Source of the DNA: Acidaminococcaceae bacterium
GTDB taxonomy: Bacteria; Bacillota; Negativicutes; Acidaminococcales; Acidaminococcaceae
Length of the DNA stretch: 41,819 nucleotides
Assembly: GCA_017554485.1 (NCBI GenBank)
Contig: JAFZIG010000009.1
Span: 1-41,819 of the forward strand
Direction: 5' to 3'
Below, in pieces: positions 19,301-24,446 of this stretch (its first letter is position 1; every line of letters starts with the position of its first letter). The position numbers and the translations under genes are program-made. The notes under the pieces were generated by a model. It had not been told where the DNA came from. It was given only the letters and a program-made list of their open reading frames with translations, and did no database searches.

Positions 19301-21862
19301 AAAATCATTTACGACCCCCCTGTTGCGGCCATAGGCTTCGTTAACTTTGGCCTGCAGTGAAACAGAACCGCCGTTGACTGACGCATGCTGATAATCATTC
19401 GCTGAAGTGCCCTCCGCTACCGTTATGGCAGCGTTATTATCAAACACCGTCACAAGTGCCGCAGCGTCCGCATTGACCAGGCTTGTGGCATTGGGATTCG
19501 CATTGACCAGGCTGCCGATGGACATCATATGCGTATCCTGCAAATCGGTAAGCGCATTAACGGCAAGAGCAGCTCCGCTGCTGATGCTTGCGACTTTCCC
19601 TATGGAAATATTGCTGTCATTATTTTCTACCGAAACGCCGATGCTGGCGCCGGCTTTAAAATAATCGGACAGCCCTTCCAACGTAGACGGATTGGATGCA
19701 GCCGCATTGGTCCCGTTAAGTTCTGCGTTAACATCTTCACGTACATTATGCAGTACGCCGTCGATGCCTTCCAGAAGAGGCATGTTTACATCGTCCACCT
19801 CAATGTCGCCGTTTTCGTTGACACTGTCACCGGCAGCAGGAGCCGGTTTCCTGCCGGTAAAGCTGTTGGTAACCGAAAGATTGTTCCGGGAAACGGTATT
19901 ATTCGCGTTTATACCCAGGCTTCCCTCACTGGCCGTGAGTAATCCATCCAGCGTAACATCCGCCAGGCTTTGCTCTTCCATTACGCCAATGGCAGTGGCC
20001 ACCAGAGCCCCGGCACTTGCCATGGCCTGAATGCCCATGTCATGGGAATTAACTGCACTGGCAGTTACATTGAGATTCTTTTTCGCAGTTGTCGATGCGC
20101 CTTCACCAACAGACACAGAAGCATTATTATCCGTAACCGCAATGCCTATGGCAGCATCAATCCGGGAATCTGTAGCGGTAGTGGACTTTGTAACCGTATT
20201 TACCACGGACCTCACATTAAACGCGTTAACCGAAGCCGCCATTATATTTGCCGAGCCCTGTTCCGCATTCACCTTGCCCTGTATATTTACAGCTGCATCC
20301 GTACTGCCTCCTGCATAGACCACACTGAGGCTTCCGAAATGTGTGGTTGTCTTTGCCTGGTAAGCCTTCCTCGCCTCATTGTCCGTGTTATCTTCACCGG
20401 CCCGTTTGGCATCTTTCTTTTGATAGTCCTGACCCTTTTCCGTTTTCGTCTGGGCAGTCAACAAGTTACATGTCTGGCTATTGGCCGTAATGGAAAGAGC
20501 CGGAGACAGAACAGGGTTCCCATTATCATTCACTTTACCTGTATCTATATCGGCGCCTGCAGCCGTTACCACGGCTGTGCTCCGGATATCTACCTCAGCC
20601 TTGGTATCCAGGTAACTGTACAAAACATCAACGCCCAGCATATCGTTAAGTTTTTTGAGCCAGTCATAATGTTTGGAAAACTTATCAATATTTTTGAGAT
20701 CCTGGGAAATATCGCTCAGCTTGCTGGAATCGTTCAGGCTGTTGTACTGATTATACGCCGACGCGCCAACGGTCACGGACTGGCCGCTTACCGCGCCTCC
20801 GATATCTACCTTGGCAGAAACCCAGGTAACCTGCCCCAGAGGATTATCGACTGTGCCGAAAAGTTCAGGGAAACTGTCTGGACTGTCCGGTGTGCGCCAA
20901 ACATCATCTTCATTAGAAGCCTCTGCCGTAATCTTCGCGGCGCCGCGACTTTCGACTGTGCTTCCGGCTTCCACCGTAACCTCTGCCTTACGTTCGGCAA
21001 TACCGATAAGCGCCTCACCTTCGTTTTTCCAGGTTTCCCTCTCCTCTTCCGTGGCAGAGGTACTCTCCGCTACGGCGCTCAGGACAATATCCCCTTTCTC
21101 GTTTTCCGTAGCAGTCAGCTCTCCGGGATTGGTGATGCCAGAGTCCACACCACTTATATTTACCACGTTGGAATAATCCATTTTTTGTGCTGATTTCAGA
21201 GCAGCACCCCCCTTGATTGTGATCGTCCCCGCCTGCATGGTGATGCCGTCAACGGTATTCAATTTGCCCGCAACCTGGATGGTCCCGGAGGGATTAATGG
21301 CATAATAGCCGTTCTTTAAACGTTCCGGCAATTTCGTACCATTGTCCCCGGTCTCGTCAAAATGTTCTTTGATCAGCTCCACGGCGCTGCCGGTGGGCGT
21401 AATGATGTTGATGGAACCCGCGTTGATGACGCCGCCGGCTCCAACCGTCATGCCTTTTTCGGAAACGAAGAAAAGATTGCCGCCCACCGCGTTGTTGCGG
21501 ATGGCGTTGATGGTGCCGTCTACATTGATCCGGCTGTTAACAACGTTGATCAGGTTATTGACATTTTGGTTACCGTTAAGCGTACTGAACTGCAAATTGG
21601 CAATTTCACCGGCAGAAAGGTTAAACTTGGAATATTCGCTGAAGGCCACATTGCCGTTTACTTTGTCGGCATAAATGTTATAAACCTTCCCATTCTGTTG
21701 AACCGTGTTGCTTAAGTTGCTGTCCTGCTTTACAATTTCACTTGCCTGGGCAGAAAACGGCATGAACAGCATACCAGCCGCCACACTCAACGCAATCTGC
21801 TGTTTTAAATCTTCTTTCTTCCGGCGCCATTCCCGGCTCATTTTTCTGATCAATCCAGCCAT
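1..21862 (-). CDS. Giant LktA/filamentous haemagglutinin-type TPS exoprotein (C-terminus beyond left edge)
   Basis: Predicted secreted adhesin, exported over the outer membrane by the TpsB encoded just upstream. ATG at 21862 follows GGAGAG. The same frame is open in every segment I read between 21862 and 2, giving at least 7287 codons. Residues 1-40 are a signal peptide with a long basic n-region and an AQA cleavage site. About 41-250 is a haemagglutination-type TPS domain (NPSG motif near 200). About 250-4300 is heterogeneous beta-helix rich in A, V, N, S, T with recurring 'VAVN..N' modules typical of the leukotoxin LktA family. Helical inserts lie near residues 375-420, 835-955, 1284-1340, 3545-3690 and 4470-4655. 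From about 4790 onward are 21-residue turns in tandem blocks. The family call rests on recognised sequence style. The binding target is unknown, and toxin activity is not implied. The stop codon and C-terminal anchor or release region are not visible. Confidence 0.93.
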   Translation of the reverse strand, partial: MAGLIRKMSREWRRKKEDLKQQIALSVAAGMLFMPFSAQASEIVKQDSNLSNTVQQNGKVYNIYADKVNGNVAFSEYSKFNLSAGEIANLQFSTLNGNQNVNNLINVVNSRINVDGTINAIRNNAVGGNLFFVSEKGMTVGAGGVINAGSINIITPTGSAVELIKEHFDETGDNGTKLPERLKNGYYAINPSGTIQVAGKLNTVDGITMQAGTITIKGGAALKSAQKMDYSNVVNISGVDSGITNPGELTATENEKGDIVLSAVAESTSATEEERETWKNEGEALIGIAERKAEVTVEAGSTVESRGAAKITAEASNEDDVWRTPDSPDSFPELFGTVDNPLGQVTWVSAKVDIGGAVSGQSVTVGASAYNQYNSLNDSSKLSDISQDLKNIDKFSKHYDWLKKLNDMLGVDVLYSYLDTKAEVDIRSTAVVTAAGADIDTGKVNDNGNPVLSPALSITANSQTCNLLTAQTKTEKGQDYQKKDAKRAGEDNTDNEARKAYQAKTTTHFGSLSVVYAGGSTDAAVNIQGKVNAEQGSANIMAASVNAFNVRSVVNTVTKSTTATDSRIDAAIGIAVTDNNASVSVGEGASTTAKKNLNVTASAVNSHDMGIQAMASAGALVATAIGVMEEQSLADVTLDGLLTASEGSLGINANNTVSRNNLSVTNSFTGRKPAPAAGDSVNENGDIEVDDVNMPLLEGIDGVLHNVREDVNAELNGTNAAASNPSTLEGLSDYFKAGASIGVSVENNDSNISIGKVASISSGAALAVNALTDLQDTHMMSIGSLVNANPNATSLVNADAAALVTVFDNNAAITVAEGTSANDYQHASVNGGSVSLQAKVNEAYGRNRGVVNDFDKIYADLIDLKDLIQNDDQEEYDKTVEDIGTAVNDIRLAVKKMTGLDIDDYIGNTVTIPTNVTDAALEVMALASGLEKFIESGKNGFRNEYNTITATINNNLAQFVRPETYVNFIAASSSNSVGAADPVFPQVGDISLAGAVNVNVLGNHATVDVGKYADIKARSGQAALLADASQNTVTMNGRPNIDINITPLLDLAYGNNSAEKKAALKGPNGKQGRLDLIKQMISVRPNESGANAIGGTVGVMEASTAGKVNIGDYAKISGYAAPPATETDPATDSILIKANDETVLTDITFGAGVSGKVGFEGMFGWLGGNIDTGVDVGQGVTIEAKTPNDASLLGNVRVESDVNAVMTNVVGEISITNGMAAGMSAGITDYSVNNIVNLQKTAENGVEQVPVTIAASGLDVAALTDGIINTIALAGTMAIDQNVNKNTEQNDKLDEIENNGNEGANEAARRADTGVENGVILTDNKNQQNEEMGSAKDALLGKEPTQAPKLNIAGSGSVAVNIVNARTEANLNNVEYNYYFDPNINYTVNEKKDIAVKAEDASFVGAWSGSTAVTWKKTVKLDEDNELANRVANDPAGGNEHRDDDGLDTKEKDANKSVSVAFAGAVAVNAADQAVRSSIRNSKLKQVADIHNTAEKDGALVAAGIAASVSKTTGSESMSFDGAASASYNKGDGTITALLENNSVNNDGEAWSGKTNIQNLAMISDTDVSGGIDLTLSLGGKYGFGAGGSLSVSDVTNTLSAEAKGGTYYNIGTFQNHAAADLTAVATAIAASASAGSSGFNFDAALALNHLDNTAKASIYADEGSSIVIGAGSVDVAAYDANDLNKSFDQYIADSYLDPAMDTYLQEVGSDVADKNGTDTTKGGVSVDYTLETDANGKTTAESSYTVNPIDVSDGGTDIGTAALTISAGTKSAGTNAAAAVGLISNDFSAEVVNAKIETRGVADSDNNIHGLDVIANADSLLVNISGGVAASGGTFNGAGSASVQKTEDTVSAVVEKSIIMTPALDIEATTGNRNVNLAGQVSAGKNGGGLAITYNSLNNDTVANLLSSDVIPVEDSQNANAAASDNGQGVRVGVTASNDGQVYSVAFGVGAGSTAGLNGSISLNFGKDNIEARIGATSEEGASGSTIKEASRISVTSADKSRKLSMAGGVSGAGTAAVGGSVAYNELGDYSADEVHELKDKQVNRAVIEKTEITAQDADNTSVAVSAKDESYLDTVSAVAGGAGSAAVEGAATVSRLGRITRAEVSGTSLDKDDTSKRTFADTVISADSSGHIFNSAIMVAGSGGASVGAGVSVMEDSADVDASLSDSTVHAGDLSVQAVTKDSALSLGVGASGGMYAGVAGSVAVNLLNGYTRANLADSAVTSENNVSVAAMSDTSLDNYAGTVTFAATGGAVGVSVSVNDIQNETSAGISGSGTKILAKSSGAAVKLADTVNDSEIINTFINVTDNMTPTFPLERTDTEYKGITVSSSATNKINSLLANVGFAAEGAEVTGTVNVNLIGGKTEASVTGGSQLTAENSGNVAVVAHDYANSSAFTGTVGGAAIGASIGLASNTNRISRDTVAAVTGPETANTEDQIKARGLLVEAEAKRGIGSVDTGGAVAGIGAALSNTDDVTLLSGKTKAEVSRITANLSGDLSVAADHKASIHTLSDIVGVGGVGADVGLIVDVIQDESDVETVLEQDKVRFTDNGSSSVKISATNKVTDDYMTFSIGASGVGASVNAAISVGNSNSTVSISVENSDIGTSEERAKDITVSADNSLSIIQNTWNTGISGIGGGEGLGVNVMTVDSTVDTSLVSSDLYASGDIKVDAVENRSAHNLNGNTMAAGIEAVGVNVSVMAVGKAVQDSYTATTYTADGEKTEIDSGADLGTAYEEGQAAVDGNVFKAEYAYGYVAEDSDATKPAVLGRGGAVAAQHQTQSESTDNEPSSSKVTASVSGGVLDSQQTVTLKSEAETNAEMQAMDYGAGPGVSFSGSVAVLDAYRNAETYMDNVVVNAKDIKTGSYLSGSTDMDIYQGGLSGVAAGNGAFGFVDNGGSARMNIGDNNALTAGNSIQAEVNDTTDVAVDVFSVAAAVGGAGGIQVSSVEANGRNAIKIGTANRFTANDISVDAKNTPVLTSHANGINASVLIAGNVSVATAEAGKAEKGQHLRTALKTGDGNVFNAGETGNISLKADTVITTEATMKALDVSGLGSLLLNFNDSNIYSDTLVKLGKNTYVADKLTVFASTNATEDMNAAGVTVSVNGVAAFAVANNSQDSVNRINTTVSAAGTVDASGTEPGEPEIKTKINNAEISSSSTVNVTGDAQSYGGALTGIGTAAELDFDLTTKTTATLKGTWNLDGELQVSASNSETLDLGVDTTAAAIIDASAALLDSTVDQKAGVSVSGATVTTGKDQIYTANNQMTGNKLEVKASGYGGLDVAASNLDQNHSYTGTVDISNSNLNSAGSVKAGSATTGDFTSENTVQAAGVVPLVFADSDHTTAYDNRVRVTGSNLKTTGDNDIILSASEDTTLNFSTVGDNQFGLIGSTSASVTNTLNRTGAIEVSGTSKLESDGDISFQAGKDLDGKNTKFDFRIVSDAYNSSVVPVAFSTELDNNMSQANTITVGENVQGTSVGDIYLTAYSGTTKLTQDAKSYNIWTGGDSSEDAGITVTQGNLYPDNETVNNSVTVNGTLTAGIHNAASVSISGNPSYDTTMRQQLEELVKQYNDTDDINQKQELEQQINDLAEQLENSVKYDNVSVNIEKGSEILSVSDITPETITLENGYYSRYEQLKKDMQNSLGTDYYVNYEAEMQNLWQEMAAAGFASTYTDTDGVVHYIVYKQREVAGINLPDIQVSGGDIRINTPKLTVTGSLTAKGNPEISVASSSELYLKVNDAIIVKEGGNIYLNDSGIDSHTKENSNFTGAANIHAEKTDGGTPLVSISNTAGMTDELFTGDIGIYGKVINHAGDVNIINNNYSIYVTGEGSVAGQNVTIQAENGNVVQNKPDGAVTVGPDPVSQWVVDDVTAKKIQEALSKNDSEVNKSFKTYDEYRNYVENTLKVDLPDTQPGTADSDRSHGIVAGGSVYISGQNVNLNGLVQSGYASYTATLDSDSLNKIESLDDTYGGKVLTDATVLSDSTFAVVQTGSHYDEYTDQYVYTPGIYYNPSTKKLIVESITTNPGQVVITGNVISTGNGRVFAADGAAEISIDTTASDRDVQVNNLSVSSGSGLVSITDHLQNKVFEYQDGNVRSYTIGDSGNVTNGTSSYFTPKDQTLQWTGSVNSNKTQTYSYTEKSYVWGAWDKRTDDDIINEYEDDATVTTVTVGGDALNNGTYLKDYDQGKPSGIEPTYTDQERGVFGLYGTETSGPIVKGTVHEEVNSDILWGAYKEVTYTWDETEPITSSTLYVLRADQPVLVGALKTDGTGNISITADGRISLAGNVNAMSGGTVTLKSQNGSVVSSDGRIVGNNTDIRAAYNIDVYHSALAADDTASVTLLSTNGKIAFDSNRGSLSLVQAKSDNYSGVVTITADRDIINGASSGAAAQAARIDLTSKTGAIGAADKMLVIQAGTEPVSSNSMDASVSATAVGDISLAQESGNMRIGHIESANGNVMLSAEGSFVNAATDSDTAEAALNSRLATWTEYGLISSKDAANEKTNSATAAKAVREKAADVRANHLARQKRIIGKDESYDVYSAAVGSVASDYKTAAEALADNFAADTSEAMQVYTAAVQEAQNVFDNSGRTEADKTALMEAYKNAFNEYAEARLAYFRSKGYNYSADEAQLVADYIALQTGLGGWSKNSLLYAIKEEIVNSVPGELPEYDTANIIANKITFAAGGIGENNDPVTIALTDLSQEGNLKLLSSAQAGELTWNYDNGKVVSVTIQKETPIVVLTPDEGGVVVNSTGKQVYLATTSPVKDADGNIEAGSTLHILGDINAGSANVKLQAGNGITLTKDNGEAGTITAKDLIFYAGQSDAGTTDNPIRTNISGILEANSAKSVVVHQVSNEHDLMLRSVVAGDKIEITSDKGIEMEPSQSDNVNTYLKASEHINLAALGGGAGKAAAIRVLANEAVVNVAANGDSHIVGMVNGDDPLTLESVDVTNGSFAAEADNSIIVSSNIKVDKDIALTSVNGDVKAKGALSTAGGAISVTSGMGSIEVASETNAKNDVALSAEAGIVAINGAVTSTAGSVTAAAKGAVTVVKDVKANQNVSLTSTDGRIQIGGPVTAEAGNIEATANDDVTTKGALSAGGAISVTSGTGSIEVAAEATAGQDVALQAEAGIVAINGAVTSTEGGVTATAKGVVTIAEDVKAKQNVSLTSTDKRIQIDGAVTAEAGNIEAIANGDVTTKGALSTAGGAITVTSDTGNVEVGAEATAGQDVALQAEAGIVAINGAVTSTEGGVTAVAKGAVTVAEDVKAKQNVSLTSTDERVQIDGAVTSEAGNIEVFANNDITITGTVQAKQNITLTSETGVISAGSTVTAVEGNVEAVANGDIDMLSGLITAKDLTLYSRQGSVGTHETVLSSNPIRTDISGVLDVNSAKSVVVHQESTEHDLTLRSVVAGGEIRLTSDRGIEMEPAQPNVAGGYLHANDHITLMAIKDDVGNVGKLEPIRILANNIKVEVLAAGDAQIVGMQNGEDALVLDKVVSDGSFSALADNSIIITSNIGVTKNTTLTSVNGDIVTLPGVNGALDSVNGTNAYLFPGTGSIITLEARNGNVGAEDNAVRIIHTKDAVIDVQAENAWLQGATDYDHLRPDDTMALRTVRVGNVFKAESSGNLDVKEAVDENGGTVNSVEAGIVDLTAEHSIHMDGAVIALDGDLYAEAGGAIVSNAALEANGNVTVHAQGNAATNGAVKALNNVVIQGIGGFAQTGSVTAEEGNIKVTGCSDVTTAGKLSAEQGGILISSFDGKIEALGDVTAANDVTLEAEKNSISVNGAVTSAEGYITAEAMQDITMSDVAPAKAKKGVVLTSTRGGVQTGAAVTAEEENISVEAKDDITANGVVQAKKEVSLLSKKGVITTVAAVTSEEENIIVEAEGNITVNGTVQAKKEIALTSAEGDINTVSGTDAYLDAGTHIALQAEQGNVGSADNKLRILNKSNTPIDVKAQNAWLQGMANESGEDTDTMTLQTVRVDNEFKADSEGNLKVKEVTGEIGESVTSVEAGTVELTGGKSIRVDGAVTSTMGDVTATAQEGVTTSAAIEAKKDVTLTGKEGNAKTDGTLQAGENVTAQAKGDVLINNTVDASTAALFAGNDVVINSIITVDTDFTAKAKGQIYETASGVLQTTSEQDQVGLEAGRGITLENKNNSFVRLNVHGMENADASEGYNGIDGNVSITVNGDRDWTVSAPEITDKDIPVKGILATISSPVNGDVTLTNIAQDATIVMYETGIVANGGEAGEGNVRIAADKAIVVTQGIQAANDVAVTSNSGHVYVKNSLVATEGSANVSTGEGNLHIGANIVSGQDTVLTTGNGNISVKKSVTANNGNISLNTGAGDIDVNDKVISINGSVSATTGSGDIHIGDNGADENTVFAKQSILLSTGLGHIEISGKTSTETGNITMKAGEESYVEGQSNFIINEHGKVESGRDITLEGRNGDIHITSDIVAQRDVKATIAQEGSVYFEEDLAANGSVAVATDNGDITVGATVTASTGDVAMSTGKGNINVGSNVTSSAGNISMKTAEGDIQVKNRVTSEKGSVTVTTGAGNIHIGNNGENVKTVSANQDILLATDLGKIEIYGKTESENGSITMSAKSEKYKAGPDGMNIIIAENGKIQAAGYVNLQTENGDLRVTNDIISGEGLTADAKTEGSVYFDRDVTVNKDVIITAEKGNIQVGHNVTSSDGNISMKTTDGNIGVEKKVTSEKGSVTVTTGAGNIHIGNNGENVKTVSANQDILLATDLGKIDVRGKTESESGNITMSAKSEEYKAGPDGMNIIITENGKIQAAGYVNLQTENGDLRVTNDIISGEGLTADAKTEGSVYFDRDVTVSKDVRITTDKGNIQVNGNLSAGNLAFLQAEEGSVAVTGSVTSAKENITVEAEKDIAVDGDIKAKKYVSLLSKEGAITTDSTVTAEEGDIKATAKGDVTTNGKLSAAGGAVTVTSDAGDIEVGEDVAAKNDVALKAEAGSVTVDGAVTSTAGDVVATAKNAVTTAKAVTASKNVVITSTDGVVQTKGAVTAEEENVSINAKQDITTDDAVQAKKNVALTSEEGAITADSTVTAETGDIEATAKGNVTTGGALSAVGGAITVTSDAGDVKVGAEATAKNNISLLSKEGAITTDSTVTSTEGDIEATAKGNVTTKGTLSAAGGAITVTSDAGNIGVGAEATAKNDVALSAEAGSITVDGAVTSTAGDVTATAKNAVTTAKAVTANKNVVITSTDGTVQTKGAVTAEEENVSINAKQDITTDDAVQAKKNVTLTSEEGAITANSTVTAETGDIEATAKGNVTTSGKLSAA
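1358..2365 (-). repeat. 168-codon tandem duplication in the adhesin gene
   Basis: Two units, 1358-1861 and 1862-2365, align at an offset of exactly 504 bp (168 codons, or eight turns of 21 residues). The stretches starting near 1653 and 2157 are identical for roughly 80 bases. A more diverged third copy appears to follow from about 2366 to 2900. The reading frame is preserved throughout. Confidence 0.88.
6041..6991 (-). repeat. 106-codon tandem triplication in the adhesin gene
   Basis: Three in-frame copies begin at 6041, 6359 and 6674, offsets of 318 and 315 bp. The one-codon loss in the middle copy removes a Val codon in the turn near 6600. Each unit is about five turns of 21 residues. This array is bracketed by a further dispersed duplication: the module near 5350-5860 reappears near 6985-7470, about 1635 bp away. 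Another pair of related modules sits near 3860-4200 and 4960-5300. Confidence 0.85.
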
Positions 21863-21926
21863 GATCTCTCCACTCTTTCTGCTAATGTATTATCCTGTTC
21901 AAAAATCTTGTATAATCTCATCCGGC

Positions 21927-21958
21927 TTACCAGCCATGTGTCCAATCCTTCCTGGTAA
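21927..21958 (-). other. Inverted repeat in the tpsB-adhesin gap
   Basis: The 121 bp between the transporter stop and the adhesin ATG holds arms TTACCAG/CTGGTAA (7 bp, 18 nt loop). No T-run follows, so it does not look like a terminator. It could modulate expression or stability of the adhesin message. I see no convincing promoter in this gap, so the two genes are probably cotranscribed. Confidence 0.35.
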
Positions 21959-21983
21959 TCAGGCACCATATTATCCGGCCCTG

Positions 21984-23651
21984 TCAAAATGTCACATTGG
22001 CGGACAAATGGAGCCTCGTCCTGCCTGCCCTGTCCCCGTCAAGCTTGCGTTTCAATGGGAACCCTACTGCTATGTCTATATATGCATATTTCTTATACCG
22101 CGCCCTGATGCCCGCTCCTACCCCCAGAAGCGTATGATATCTCGGTTTCTCTTCACCGAAGAGACTGCCGTAATCCACAAATTCATACAAGGAAACAGAG
22201 CGGTCCTTGGTCACCGGCACGGCATATTCCGCGCTTACGCTGAAACCGCTGTTTCCGCCGATCACGTTCTCTTCATATCCCCGTACGCTGTATACGCCGC
22301 CCAAAAAAAACTGGCGCGAAGGACGGAGACCGGTACTGCCGCTCCACTGCACATTGGAACGGAAATTGAATAACTGGCCGGCCTTACCGGCATATTGGTA
22401 AAGACCGGTAAAGTTATATATCGTGTAATGGGCAGAGGTGCCTGCTACATTCGTCGTAATCGCGTCATTGTTCCAGTTACCGAAGGTAAATGCGTGCTTC
22501 TGGTATAACGCCCATTTGTTCCCATAGTTCGTCACCGCTACACCGGCGGTAACATCTTTAAAGCTATCGTCGATAAGCCGCGCTCCGGCAATATCTGTCC
22601 GGGAATGCTGGTAATTTGCTGAAACCAGGGCTTCCACTTTCGACTTAGCGCTGACATGTAACGGCTGGGTCAGCGTTGCCGTAACGGAAGAAGCACGTCC
22701 TTCCACCGGAATTCCCTGATTATAATAAATTCCTTTTACCACTTCTGTGGAATTGGTACTGTAATCTAACGCAAAACGGGTCCCGTTATGGCCTAACGGA
22801 ACAGAATACCCGGCGCTGAAGGAATCCATCCCCTTGGATCGCAGATACCCGAGATTAAAATGGTCACGTATCTTAAAGAGGCTGCGGTTCGAATAAAAAA
22901 CGCCTTCCCGCCAGCGGCCCGTGGATTCGTTGCCTGCACCGTCCGCATACAGCATGAATCCCTGGTTCTTCGGCTCTGCGACAACAATTTCGTAATCCGT
23001 CGTCTTCGGTTCTTTACCGGCTTTCAGGGTAACATAAAGGGAAAGGTCGTCTGTCGCAGTCGCCCGCTGGATCCTGCGGTCCAGCGATTGGGTGTTTTCT
23101 ATGCTGCCGGGCCGGATACCCAGCCTTCCCTTAAGGTAAGAGGCGCGGGTATGGCGATTGCCCGTTACGGTAACGTCGCCCGTTTTGCCTTCTATCAGCG
23201 CAATACGCACCTGGCCTGCATGGATCGTTTGGGGCGGAAGATACGCGCAGCAGGTGATCCAGCCGTTTTCCTTATAAAAACTGTTGATCTTTTCTACAAT
23301 CTCATAAAGGTTGTCCAGCGTTACTTCTTTGCCAATATAAGGAGAAACGATTTCATTTCGCTTTTCCGGCGGCAGGATCAACGACTCGTCGGTTTCTACC
23401 GAATGCAAAACAAAACGAACCGCGCCTTTCTGCCCGGAAGGCTTCTGCTGTTGGTCCTCGATACCCTCTTTTTGTTTATCCCTTTGTTCCTGCATCTGCC
23501 GCTCAATGCGTTCCCGCTCTATCTGCTCCTGCATCTGCCGAAGCTGGACGCCCGGATCAATAGCAGCCGGACTCGGGGCTGCCAGCGCAACGCAAGGGAC
23601 ACTGCACAAGGCAAAAGCCAATGTGATTTCCAAGATACTCTTTTTCATCAT
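21984..23651 (-). CDS. TpsB / ShlB-FhaC family outer-membrane transporter
   Basis: This 555-residue Omp85-superfamily pore should recognise the TPS domain of the giant adhesin and secrete it across the outer membrane. Residues 1-24 are a signal peptide (VALA cleavage). About 37-70 is a highly charged Q/E/R-rich helix. POTRA-like domains span about 78-155 and 157-228. The rest is a 16-strand-type barrel with the VRGY signature at 456-459, and the last residue is Phe, as in barrel proteins handled by the BAM complex. Length matches the family. The start is the first of two consecutive ATG codons (23651 and 23648), preceded only by a weak GGTGAT. It lies 121 bp upstream of the adhesin gene in the classic tpsB-tpsA order. 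Confidence 0.95.
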   Translation of the reverse strand: MMKKSILEITLAFALCSVPCVALAAPSPAAIDPGVQLRQMQEQIERERIERQMQEQRDKQKEGIEDQQQKPSGQKGAVRFVLHSVETDESLILPPEKRNEIVSPYIGKEVTLDNLYEIVEKINSFYKENGWITCCAYLPPQTIHAGQVRIALIEGKTGDVTVTGNRHTRASYLKGRLGIRPGSIENTQSLDRRIQRATATDDLSLYVTLKAGKEPKTTDYEIVVAEPKNQGFMLYADGAGNESTGRWREGVFYSNRSLFKIRDHFNLGYLRSKGMDSFSAGYSVPLGHNGTRFALDYSTNSTEVVKGIYYNQGIPVEGRASSVTATLTQPLHVSAKSKVEALVSANYQHSRTDIAGARLIDDSFKDVTAGVAVTNYGNKWALYQKHAFTFGNWNNDAITTNVAGTSAHYTIYNFTGLYQYAGKAGQLFNFRSNVQWSGSTGLRPSRQFFLGGVYSVRGYEENVIGGNSGFSVSAEYAVPVTKDRSVSLYEFVDYGSLFGEEKPRYHTLLGVGAGIRARYKKYAYIDIAVGFPLKRKLDGDRAGRTRLHLSANVTF

Positions 23652-23755
23652 TTGTGATCACCGTTCATAATTTCTTTCTTAAAAATAAAGCTCATGATTA
23701 TTATTTTACATTTCCGTTTTATTCTTAAATAAACTTAACAACTTCTAACTTTAAT

Positions 23756-23782
23756 ATTTTATCACATTTTCTTCTTATTCAA
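23756..23782 (-). promoter_or_regulatory. Candidate promoter for tpsB-adhesin operon
   Basis: An extended -10, TGA-TAAAAT (TAAAAT at 23756-23761), lies 15 bp downstream of a -35-like TTGAAT (23777-23782). The spacer is short. The surrounding 200 bp are strongly AT-rich, unlike the genes on either side. It would give a leader of about 100 nt before the transporter ATG. Confidence 0.4.
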
Positions 23783-23860
23783 AATGCATATATCTCCAAA
23801 ATCTTTGTTTTTCTCTCTTAAATTTATAATGGGCTGGTACACAATTAAGAAGATGGAAAG

Positions 23861-23896
23861 CACAAAACCGCTCCCATCCATTACGGACAGGAGCGG
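23861..23896 (-). terminator. Rho-independent terminator of the DUF3887-like gene
   Basis: Read on the minus strand: CCGCTCC (23890-23896), a 15 nt loop, GGAGCGG (23868-23874), then TTTTGTGC. It lies about 40 bp after the stop of the small secreted protein gene and separates it from the tpsB promoter. Confidence 0.85.
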
Positions 23897-23933
23897 CATA
23901 GCAGTATCTGATAATACATTACCCTGTTTTATC

Positions 23934-24392
23934 TTACTTCTTCGCAGGCTCTTCCGGCTTCTTCGCTTCTACCGGGGTTACCTGGAAGGCGGTAATCTTC
24001 GGCGCATTATTCTCCAGCGCAAAGATGACAATAATACGGGCGAACTTATCTTTTGCCACAGAGCCGATATATACCAGTTCGTCAGCGCCGTTATAACCCT
24101 TTTCAAAATTGTAAGGTTTGTTCAGAAGCACAAAGTTCGGATTCTTAATCGTGCCAACCTGTTTTTTGACACTATCCTTCAAGGCTGTGAATTTGTCCGC
24201 CGGCAGTTTGGTCTTCAGCCCCTGACTGAAGTCGCGGCTGGCTGCGTCATAAGTTACCGTACTGCCGGTAATAGCCGCTATCAACGTATCTGCCGCTTTT
24301 TCTTCTGCCGCAAAACGACCGGCTGCGCCCTCTGCAAAGCAGCTTGCGCTGATGGTTAATGCAAGAAGAGCAGTCAGTAATATCTTTTTCAT
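23934..24392 (-). CDS. Small secreted DUF3887-like protein
   Basis: A 152-residue exported protein of unknown function. Residues 1-20 are a signal peptide ending SCFA. The mature part has the DUF3887 pattern: an N-terminal helix, a 'F..GLKTKLPADKF..L' stretch near 60-75, a QVGTI-type turn, then beta-strands ending 'ITAFQVTP', and a short K/P/E-rich tail. I chose the ATG at 24392 because a perfect GGAGGAG ends 6 nt before it; the ATG at 24407 lies inside that ribosome-binding site. It has its own promoter and terminator, so it is an independent transcript between the protease and the secretion operon. The family assignment is from pattern memory. Confidence 0.75.
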   Translation of the reverse strand: MKKILLTALLALTISASCFAEGAAGRFAAEEKAADTLIAAITGSTVTYDAASRDFSQGLKTKLPADKFTALKDSVKKQVGTIKNPNFVLLNKPYNFEKGYNGADELVYIGSVAKDKFARIIVIFALENNAPKITAFQVTPVEAKKPEEPAKK

Positions 24393-24446
24393 AGAAAACT
24401 CCTCCATTCTGTTGCATGCTTCGGCAACTTATACTATTACCTTAAC

